Positions 1 through 5,825 of a stretch of DNA of 31,015 nucleotides are shown piece after piece (position 1 is the stretch's first letter; every line of letters starts with the position of its first letter). The translations under genes and the position numbers were made by a program. The notes under the pieces were generated by a model. It worked only from the letters and a program-made list of their open reading frames with translations. It was not told where the DNA came from and searched no databases. Source of the stretch: CAZYVD01 sp964651045 (GTDB lineage Bacteria; Zhuqueibacterota; QNDG01; DSAB01); NCBI GenBank assembly GCA_964651045.1, contig CAZYVD010000029.1, positions 1-31,015 on the forward strand, given 5' to 3'.

Positions 1-67
1 TTATAGGAGAATAAACAAGAGCTGCACCAAAACAAACCGCAGAAACAAGAATCCTGCAGAGCTTAAA

Positions 68-182
68 TTTTGAACTGAGACGCTTCGGTGTCGCTTTTAA
101 AAAGCGGCAACATGCTGCAACAATACATAAAACGAGAATACCTATATTTTTAGTAAAGAAAATATAAATATAGAAGTTTTTT
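68..182. repeat. palindromic repeat element, copy 1 (diverged)
   Basis: This copy shares with 2172-2262 a GACGC..GTCGC hairpin-like unit, a GCGGCAACATG half-palindrome, and a right-hand block AATATAAATATRGAAGTTTTTT (161-182 here, 2241-2262 in copy 2). The two palindromes are degraded here: GTGTC replaces GCGTC, and CTGCAAC replaces the mirrored arm. About 23 extra bases separate the palindrome from the right-hand block. Both copies have the same orientation. It looks like a REP or MITE-type non-coding repeat; the family was not identified. Confidence 0.7.
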
Positions 183-192
183 CATTTTCTGC

Positions 193-221
193 TTGACATT
201 TCAATAATTGTTTATTATAGT
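193..221 (+). promoter_or_regulatory. sigma70-like promoter upstream of hicBA
   Basis: A perfect -35 box TTGACA (193-198) is followed after 17 bases by a -10 box TATAGT (216-221), predicting a start near 228. It lies just after the repeat copy and about 230 bases before hicB, so the transcript would have a long untranslated leader. No other convincing promoter is visible nearer hicB. Confidence 0.6.
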
Positions 222-450
222 TTACTTGATTTAGTTATTTATTAATACTATCTTTTCTTCTATTTGATATTGTCCCTTAGCTTGGAGGGGAAAATTTTAG
301 TTATAGTGATGTATTATTTTATGGTTTTATCCATAGATAGAAAGAATACCAGATTATTGGATGGATTTTAGTTTGCTGTTTTAGGCTAAACATTACAGCC
401 AGTAAGCAGTTAAGTAGTATAGAACTATTAAAATAAAGGAGTAATAACCC

Positions 451-672
451 GTGACTCAAAAGTTAACAGCTATTATTGAACGTGAAGGTGACGGTTTTGT
501 ATCATTATGTCCAGAACTGGATATTGCAAGTCAAGGCGATACCATCGAAGAAGCTCGCAATAATCTTCGTGAAGCCTTAGAGTTATTTTTTGAAACAGCT
601 TCACCTGAAGAGATAAATAAACGCTTTAGAAATGAAATCTATATAACTCAAGTTGAGGTTGCCCTTGCCTAA
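451..672 (+). CDS. hicB: HicB-type antitoxin
   Basis: A 73-residue protein with the HicB/UPF0150 partial RNase H fold: the N-terminal strand TAIIEREGDGFVSLCPELDIASQGDT and the helix motif EEARNNLREALELF are characteristic. HicB neutralises the HicA mRNA interferase by covering its active site. The start is GTG at 451 because an in-frame TAA sits at 445-447 just upstream; AAGGAG at 436-441 is well placed. Longer HicB proteins carry a C-terminal HTH or ribbon-helix-helix DNA-binding domain; this one ends soon after the core, so autorepression through such a domain is not evident. It overlaps hicA by a few bases, so the two are translationally coupled. The gene order is antitoxin first. Confidence 0.88.
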   Translation: MTQKLTAIIEREGDGFVSLCPELDIASQGDTIEEARNNLREALELFFETASPEEINKRFRNEIYITQVEVALA

Positions 673-889
673 ACTTCGAGTTCTATCCGGGAAAGAAGTA
701 TGTGCTATTCTTGCTCGTTTTGACTTTAAGGAAATCCGAAGGCGAGGAAGTCATATTGTTATGCAGAAAAAAATCAGCAATAGCACTATTACTGTTCCTG
801 TACCTGATCATAGGAAAATACGAATTGGAACATTGCAATCAATTATACGACAATCCGGTATTCCCCTAAGCGAATTTGAAGACCATTGA
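665..889 (+). CDS. hicA: HicA-type mRNA interferase toxin
   Basis: A 74-residue double-stranded-RNA-binding-fold toxin of the HicA (YcfA) family that cleaves mRNA. The N terminus PKLRVLSGKEV, the catalytic-histidine motif GSHIVM (His30), the PVPDH strand and the C-terminal RIGTLQSIIRQSGI helix are all family hallmarks. I chose the TTG at 665 because it gives the usual MPKL start and has GAGGT (656-660) at good spacing; an upstream TTG at 653 would add only four residues. It overlaps the end of hicB by 8 bases, as is normal for the pair. No frameshift or lost catalytic residue is visible, so the module looks intact. Confidence 0.9.
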   Translation: MPKLRVLSGKEVCAILARFDFKEIRRRGSHIVMQKKISNSTITVPVPDHRKIRIGTLQSIIRQSGIPLSEFEDH

Positions 890-970
890 CCTGTAAATAC
901 CAAGGATATCTGCTATACTATTTTTTGAAATTCCTGCTTGCAAAAGTGCTTTAATTTTGTATATTTTACC

Positions 971-1057
971 AGGGGTTAGTTGCTTATAGGACATCTATGA
1001 TCCTGTTAGTAGTGACTTTTTTCGGGGTTAACTACTAAATCTAAGCAATTAACCCCT
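971..1057. repeat. nested inverted repeat downstream of hicA
   Basis: The outer arms are AGGGGTTAGTTGCTTA (971-986) and TAAGCAATTAACCCCT (1042-1057), 16 bp with a single mismatch that would be a G-U pair in RNA. Inside lies a second perfect 8-bp stem, TTAGTAGT (1006-1013) with ACTACTAA (1031-1038). The GGGGTTA motif of the outer arm recurs at 1024-1030 in the inner loop. It is followed by TCTTTTATT, so transcription termination after hicA is possible, but the size and nesting resemble a small non-autonomous element or structured RNA. Confidence 0.65.
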
Positions 1058-1147
1058 CTTTTATTAACAGTCGCACTTATTACTTGAACTTACGAATTCT
1101 ATTTCTGACAAGACAATACTATTAAATCTACAGTGACAGGAGAACAT

Positions 1148-2086
1148 ATGAATAGGATTCTATTTGTATTCTGGACAGTCAATGCAGTATTTACTGGATT
1201 ATCTCTATTTTGGGATTCATTACAGCCTCAACTCTATTCATATAAGGATGAACCAAACTATTTTACTTCTGAGGATGGATTGAGACTCTATTATGAAGAT
1301 TTCTGCCCGAATAATAATGTTTCAGGCGTTGTATTAGTAACACCTGGTATTGGCGGGATAATGAATGGTGATTACGATAAGTTTGGAAATTTCTTATCGA
1401 AAAATGGATTTGCCGTTTATGTTCTGCATCCAAGGGGTACGAGTTACTCTGAAGGAAAGAGGGGTGATATTTCAGACTTCAATTTAATTCTGAAAGATTT
1501 CATAAACTTTATTGATTATATTAGAGGACTATATTCAGGAAAACAATTTTTTCTTTTTGGACACAGTCTTGGTGGTGCAATTGCCATCAAATTAGGGGTC
1601 GAGACGGATTCAGGAGTTTCCGGAATTATCCTTGTGAATCCTGCATATAGATACTCAAGACAGTCAGGCCCTTCATTCTGGACTGTGATCTCCTATGCAT
1701 TTAATTACATCTTCAGACCTTCTGCTCTTACAGTCAATATGTGCAGTGACCCGGAAAAAATTAAACATCCTGCTGACAGGAAAGAAGCAATCGATCGATT
1801 GAATGATCCTCTAATAGTCAAAAGGTTCAGTATGCGATATATGGCTGGTGCAAGAAAAATTATGCAGGAGTCGCTAAAAAATGCAAGAGTTATCGATGTG
1901 CCATTATTAATGATATACGGTGCAGAGGATGAAATTATCGATCATACAGGGAGTGATGAAATATTTAATATATGGAGATGTGCGAGAAAGAAGAAAGTTG
2001 TGCTTCAGCAAGCAGGTCATGGTATTCATGCAGTCAACATGAGTCTGAAAGTGATTCTTGAGTGGCTCTCTGATATATGTAGATGA
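1148..2086 (+). CDS. membrane-associated alpha/beta hydrolase (monoacylglycerol-lipase-like)
   Basis: A 312-residue serine hydrolase of the alpha/beta fold, similar in layout to monoacylglycerol lipases and lysophospholipases (COG2267). An N-terminal hydrophobic stretch (about 2-22) suggests a signal anchor. The oxyanion region is TPGIGG (65-70), the nucleophile elbow is GHSLGG with Ser140, the acid is Asp261 in YGAEDE, and the base is His291 in QAGHGIH, so the catalytic triad is complete. A cap-like insertion occupies about 170-245. ATG at 1148 is preferred over an in-frame GTG at 1133 because AGGAG (1138-1142) sits five bases before it. It stands alone, between hicBA and a repeat copy; the substrate cannot be told from sequence. 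Confidence 0.85.
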   Translation: MNRILFVFWTVNAVFTGLSLFWDSLQPQLYSYKDEPNYFTSEDGLRLYYEDFCPNNNVSGVVLVTPGIGGIMNGDYDKFGNFLSKNGFAVYVLHPRGTSYSEGKRGDISDFNLILKDFINFIDYIRGLYSGKQFFLFGHSLGGAIAIKLGVETDSGVSGIILVNPAYRYSRQSGPSFWTVISYAFNYIFRPSALTVNMCSDPEKIKHPADRKEAIDRLNDPLIVKRFSMRYMAGARKIMQESLKNARVIDVPLLMIYGAEDEIIDHTGSDEIFNIWRCARKKKVVLQQAGHGIHAVNMSLKVILEWLSDICR

Positions 2087-2171
2087 TTTAATAAGTATGT
2101 TTGCCAATCCAGTTGCATCAAAATAAAATGTAACTGAAGATATTAGTAGTATTCAAATTTTCTTTATTCAC

Positions 2172-2262
2172 TTTTGGACTGCGACGCTTTGGCGTCGCTT
2201 TTAAGAGCGGCAACATGTTGCCGCAATCCAAAAAAGAGATAATATAAATATGGAAGTTTTTT
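2172..2262. repeat. palindromic repeat element, copy 2 (intact)
   Basis: This copy has two perfect palindromes: GCGACGC-TTTG-GCGTCGC (2181-2198) and the 18-base GCGGCAACATGTTGCCGC (2207-2224). Outer arms TTGGACTGC (2174-2182) and GCAATCCAA (2223-2231) pair with one mismatch, so the whole unit can fold as a cruciform or clover shape. It ends with the block AATATAAATATGGAAGTTTTTT (2241-2262) that is shared with copy 1. Confidence 0.75.
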
Positions 2263-2386
2263 TGCTCGTCATTAGCATAGGCTTTATATTTCTGCAGGAA
2301 ATTATTTTTTCTATGATGAATAAGTTTTTAAGGTTAATCAAGGTTTGGTTATTTGATATATCGAAACAGAGTTTCTTTTCAGAGCA

Positions 2387-2414
2387 TCGTTCCCAGACAC
2401 CAGTTTGGGAACGA
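2387..2414. repeat. REP-like palindrome
   Basis: TCGTTCCCAGAC and GTTTGGGAACGA form a 12-bp stem (one G-T pair) around the loop ACCA. GTTCCCA-n-TGGGAAC palindromes of this type are a widespread dispersed intergenic repeat in environmental bacteria, and their translation yields the familiar spurious peptide SQTPVWER. Confidence 0.65.
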
Positions 2415-2577
2415 GGAGTTATTTGGTCGTTATGCTCATAATTAATTCTCCTGTTTTAGGGTTACATTCTTATTATGAGACAACGACCAATCTTTAAAAA
2501 GTTCAATTCCCCTAAAGTTACTTTATTTTTGAGTCAATACGCAATAAATATATTTATCCCCCAACCCCATTATTTTC

Positions 2578-2605
2578 TTGACATTTATCTAACTCGGATT
2601 ATATT
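2578..2605 (+). promoter_or_regulatory. sigma70-like promoter for the 2634-5768 operon
   Basis: TTGACA (2578-2583), a 16-base spacer and TATATT (2600-2605) predict transcription from about 2612, some 22 bases before the ATG at 2634. This supports 2634 as the start of the first gene. Confidence 0.6.
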
Positions 2606-2633
2606 AAGAGTATTATTAACAGATGGAGATGAA

Positions 2634-3239
2634 ATGATAAACACATTATATCTCGTTCTTTTCGGCTCATTGTGGGGCGCTATCGAAGTGTTCGGCGGAG
2701 AGCTACTCTTCAGATACGATATTCCCTTTAAATCGGTCATACTCGCCGTGTGCGGCCTCTTCATTTTATCCCTAAGCAGAGGGATTAACAACAAACAAGG
2801 AACCTCATCACTGATTGCTCTCTTTTCTGCATTTTACAAATTAGTAAATACATCCCCCTATTTCTGTCATCTGACTGCAATAATCTCTATAGGCATCTCG
2901 TTCGACCTCTTTGCATCAATACTGCTTCGTCCGTCAAATACCAGTAAATACAGGTATCCAGCAGTAGCATTCTTAAGTGTTCTGACAGGCCGTATCCTCT
3001 TTGTTGCTTTAAGTGCTTTTATCTTTCGTATACAGCGGTGGGTCAATGGTAGCTCCAGCTACATACTGGGACATATATTCGTCCGTGGAACAATGGCAGC
3101 CATTCCATTAGTTTTTCTTATTCCATTAGGTTTTTTTATCGGATCAACAGGAAGTCTTTATCTATCAAAAAAACCGCATCTTGCCACGATTATCATTCTG
3201 TTTGGTCTTATCTTTTCGTGGACAATAGGCTTTATATAA
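2634..3239 (+). CDS. small multi-pass membrane protein of unknown function
   Basis: A 201-residue hydrophobic protein with about five or six predicted membrane segments: roughly 5-20, 32-47, 75-95, 107-130, 145-170 and 180-200. The opening GSLWGAIEVFGG and the overall size recall substrate-binding S components of ECF vitamin transporters, but I cannot see a diagnostic motif and no ECF ATPase or T component is nearby. The start is ATG 2634 (GGAGA at 2625-2629, promoter just upstream); the frame is open further upstream, but that part has no ribosome binding site and precedes the promoter. It lies 12 bases before the exported dipeptidase, so it may move or sense the dipeptidase product (inference). 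Confidence 0.7.
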   Translation: MINTLYLVLFGSLWGAIEVFGGELLFRYDIPFKSVILAVCGLFILSLSRGINNKQGTSSLIALFSAFYKLVNTSPYFCHLTAIISIGISFDLFASILLRPSNTSKYRYPAVAFLSVLTGRILFVALSAFIFRIQRWVNGSSSYILGHIFVRGTMAAIPLVFLIPLGFFIGSTGSLYLSKKPHLATIIILFGLIFSWTIGFI

Positions 3240-3251
3240 TGAGGAGTCATC

Positions 3252-4916
3252 ATGAAAAATTTGAAATTATACATAGCTGCATTTCTTCTTTTTCCAGTCA
3301 TCTACCTCTCTTCAAAAGACAGTGAGTATGATAAGACTCACGATGGATGTACAGACATCATTGTTGGCAAACTCGCCTCTGTTGATGGTTCTGTTATCAC
3401 ATCACACACCGGCTGCTGCAGCGAATGCAGGGTACATGTAGTACATGGACGAAAATATAAAAAAGGGGCAAAAGCACCTGTTTACTATGGTCTCCAGGAT
3501 GTAAAAAAGCCTCTTAATGAGTATGGAAAAATTTTAGGATATATTCCTCAAGTTGAGAAAACTTACACCTATTTCCACTCTGGTTATTCTCACATGAACG
3601 AACACCAGCTTGCTATTGGTGAGAGTACCCTCAGCCAGAAAGATGAACTAAAGGTTGACATCACAACTGGAAAGCAGATAATGACAATAGAACAGGCAAT
3701 GGTTTTTGCCCTGCAGCGTTGCAGAAGGGCGCGAGAGGCAATAAGGTTAATAACATCGCTTGTGGATAAGTACGGCTTCCTTCCATCATGTGGCCCTGAG
3801 TCTGAGGCCCTCTGTATTGCCGATCCAGAAGAGGCTTGGGTACTAGAAGTCTTCAGTGTCGGCCCAGACTGGAGCCCTGAAAGTGGAAAGCCTGGTGCAA
3901 TCTGGGCTGCCCAACGTGTTCCAGATGATCATGTAGCAATTGTACCAAACTGGAGCATAATCAAAGAAATCGATCCTAATGACCATGAGAATTTCATGGT
4001 TTCAGAAAACTATATGCAAGTAGCAATAGACCACGGCTGGTATGATCCCAAAAGTGGTGAACCATTCATCTGGCAGAAGGCATACTCTCCGACTCCAAGA
4101 GAATGGGCAATCAGCCGCCTGTGGCTCTTTTATTCGACGGTTGCTCCAAATCTGAAAGATTGGCCTAACAGGAAGTTGACAAATCCATATAGAGGATACG
4201 ATTCCTATCACCAGTATATCGAAGACATATCGATCTATCCATTCTCTGTTAAACCAGATAAAAAGTTGTCTGTCAGGGATGTAATAGATTTTCAGCGATC
4301 CATCTATGAGGGAACAATATATGACATGACGGCAGACATTGACTGGTTTGTGCCCGATAAAAATGGCAACTTGAAGAAGAGTCCGCTCGCTACACCATTT
4401 CCCACTCGCGACATGCGTGAGCTTCTCGATATCACATATAGAAGAATGGTATCAAGAGGGGGATATGGAATGGTTGCACAGTGCAGAAGCTGGCTTCCGG
4501 ATCCTGTTGGTGGAGTCTACTGGTTCTATCTTGATAATCAATATGTAAGCACCTATGTGCCAATTTATGCTGGTGTCCAGCAAATCGCAGATTCATACAA
4601 AGAGTATGATCCTGACCACTTCTCCGACACATCTGCTCGGTGGGCAATAGATTTTGTAGACAACCTTCTGTACCTGAAGTGGCAGGAGGCAATAAAAGAT
4701 TTGCGAAAGCTTAGGGATCCTCTTGAAGATAAATTCTTTAATGATCAGCCTGAGATAGATTCAAAGGCCTGCGACCTTTATAAAAAGGATGAAAGAGTAG
4801 CAAAAAATTTCCTTACAGAATATACAAATTCCTGTATGGATAGCGTTGTTGCGATGTATAGAAAATTAAGATATCTTCTTATTTCTAAATATACTAATAA
4901 TAAACAGGGACTCTAA
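3252..4916 (+). CDS. exported C69-family dipeptidase
   Basis: A 554-residue N-terminal-nucleophile hydrolase of peptidase family C69 (PepD-like, formerly U34), which hydrolyses dipeptides. A signal peptide spans about 1-20. The mature nucleophile is expected to be Cys33 in DGCTDIIVGKLASVDGS, exposed by removal of a short propeptide; this CT-xx-VGK-AS-DGS signature is diagnostic. The segment just after it is unusual in having three clustered cysteines (Cys55, Cys56, Cys59 in TGCCSEC). The MTIEQAM, ISRLW and C-terminal LYLKWQE regions fit the family. GAGGAG at 3241-3246 gives a strong start at 3252. It sits between a membrane protein and an SDR in one operon, consistent with extracytoplasmic dipeptide use. 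Confidence 0.88.
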   Translation: MKNLKLYIAAFLLFPVIYLSSKDSEYDKTHDGCTDIIVGKLASVDGSVITSHTGCCSECRVHVVHGRKYKKGAKAPVYYGLQDVKKPLNEYGKILGYIPQVEKTYTYFHSGYSHMNEHQLAIGESTLSQKDELKVDITTGKQIMTIEQAMVFALQRCRRAREAIRLITSLVDKYGFLPSCGPESEALCIADPEEAWVLEVFSVGPDWSPESGKPGAIWAAQRVPDDHVAIVPNWSIIKEIDPNDHENFMVSENYMQVAIDHGWYDPKSGEPFIWQKAYSPTPREWAISRLWLFYSTVAPNLKDWPNRKLTNPYRGYDSYHQYIEDISIYPFSVKPDKKLSVRDVIDFQRSIYEGTIYDMTADIDWFVPDKNGNLKKSPLATPFPTRDMRELLDITYRRMVSRGGYGMVAQCRSWLPDPVGGVYWFYLDNQYVSTYVPIYAGVQQIADSYKEYDPDHFSDTSARWAIDFVDNLLYLKWQEAIKDLRKLRDPLEDKFFNDQPEIDSKACDLYKKDERVAKNFLTEYTNSCMDSVVAMYRKLRYLLISKYTNNKQGL

Positions 4917-4922
4917 AAAAAC

Positions 4923-5768
4923 ATGATCATGAAGACAAGCGACTATTTTAAAGATAAAATATCGATAGTCACAGGTGGCGGTTCCGGCATCGGACTGGCG
5001 CTTTGTGAAAAACTTGCAGAATATGGATCAACAGTAGTTGTATCCGATATAAACAAATCAAATGCAGAAAAAGCGGCACTAAAAATCAACAATGCGGGTG
5101 GTAGAGCTGTTCATTTTACGACAGACGTATCAAGATTAGAAGATGTTGAAAGGTTAATTACAAACACATACGAAAAATATGGTAACCTTCACCTGATGTT
5201 CAACAACGCAGGCATAGGCATAACTGGAGAGGTGAGAGACATATCCATTGAGATGTGGGAACGCATAGTAAAGACCAACCTCCTTGGTGTAATCTATGGA
5301 ACAACAACAGCCTACAGGATCATGATCCAGCAGGGGTACGGCCACATAATAAATATTGCATCGCTCCAGGGTCTTCTTCCCCTATCCATAAGCGTACCCT
5401 ATACGGCCACAAAGTATGGAGTCGTTGGCCTTTCCACAGCCCTGAGACCAGAGGCTGCTGCACTTGGAATAAGGGTCAGCGTTGTATGTCCTGCCTTCAT
5501 TGAAACAAAAATTCTAGACATACAGCCATGTCTCTGTGCAAAGAGGGAAGATGTCTTCTCACGTGCACCTAAAAACAAGATGAGTGCCGAAAAGTGTGCC
5601 GGTATTATTCTATCGAGAGTGGCAAAAAACAGGGGAATAATTACTGTTCCCCTTTATGCTGGAATACTCTGGAGGCTCTATCGATTCCTTCCTGCTGCAG
5701 TAGACATATATAATAAAAACTTCGTTAACTTTTTTCACAGGATAAGAGAAGATAACAGGGAACGTTAA
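4923..5768 (+). CDS. short-chain dehydrogenase/reductase (SDR)
   Basis: A 281-residue classical SDR oxidoreductase with a Rossmann fold. The nucleotide-binding motif TGGGSGIG lies at 17-24, the acidic Asp42 after the second strand (VVVSDIN) points to NAD(H) rather than NADP(H), NNAG is at 94-97, and the catalytic Ser147, Tyr160 and Lys164 (YTATK) are all present. There is no signal peptide, so it is cytoplasmic, with a somewhat hydrophobic C-terminal part (LYAGILWRLYRFLPAAV) that might touch the membrane. It begins six bases after the dipeptidase stop, so it is co-transcribed, although its substrate is not evident and a metabolic link to dipeptides is not obvious. ATG 4923 is used; ATG 4929 is an alternative. 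Confidence 0.88.
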   Translation: MIMKTSDYFKDKISIVTGGGSGIGLALCEKLAEYGSTVVVSDINKSNAEKAALKINNAGGRAVHFTTDVSRLEDVERLITNTYEKYGNLHLMFNNAGIGITGEVRDISIEMWERIVKTNLLGVIYGTTTAYRIMIQQGYGHIINIASLQGLLPLSISVPYTATKYGVVGLSTALRPEAAALGIRVSVVCPAFIETKILDIQPCLCAKREDVFSRAPKNKMSAEKCAGIILSRVAKNRGIITVPLYAGILWRLYRFLPAAVDIYNKNFVNFFHRIREDNRER

Positions 5769-5825
5769 TTAATTGGTCTATCTCTAAAAACTGTGTTTTG
5801 GAGCATCCTCTAAATTACTCCTATT

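Larger units (their letters stand above)
1..450. other. gene-free leader region with repeat and promoter
   Basis: No convincing gene is visible in this stretch. It holds a palindromic repeat copy at 68-182, a good sigma70-like promoter at 193-221, and then about 225 bases of AT-rich leader before hicB. Within the leader there is a short TTTAG-G-CTAAA palindrome at 380-390 that could be an operator for the toxin-antitoxin pair, but this is only a possibility. The first 67 bases show open reading only as short C-terminal-like fragments without a start. Confidence 0.6.
2087..2633. other. gene-free region with repeats and a promoter
   Basis: No credible gene was found here. In order it contains a 9-bp stem hairpin at 2110-2136 (CAGTTGCAT / ATGTAACTG, no T-run), the second copy of the palindromic repeat at 2172-2262, a REP-like palindrome at 2387-2414, and a promoter at 2578-2605 for the next operon. 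The open frame crossing 2250-2441 translates the palindrome and lacks a ribosome binding site. Confidence 0.65.

Noticed and set aside
1..120. Short open fragments at the left edge on both strands
   Set aside because: They have no start codon or ribosome binding site and run into the repeat element; too short to support as a truncated gene.
309..371. A 20-codon frame starting ATG TAT TAT in the hicBA leader
   Set aside because: The nearest Shine-Dalgarno-like GGAGGGG is about 18 bases away and the peptide shows no recognisable leader-peptide features.
2110..2136. 9-bp hairpin (CAGTTGCAT / ATGTAACTG) after the hydrolase gene as a terminator
   Set aside because: No T-run follows on either strand, so termination is not supported; noted only as a weak hairpin.
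2250..2441. A 63-codon open frame on the plus strand
   Set aside because: It spans the repeat end and the REP-like palindrome (giving the artefact peptide SQTPVWER) and has no ribosome binding site.
2475..2633. N-terminal extension of the membrane protein upstream of ATG 2634
   Set aside because: The extension has no ribosome binding site and precedes a good promoter whose predicted start is 2612; ATG 2634 has a proper GGAGA.
5769..5825. Possible bidirectional terminator between the convergent SDR and activase genes
   Set aside because: Only weak AAAAC/GTTTT and GGAG/CTCC pairings are visible; no stable stem with a T-run.
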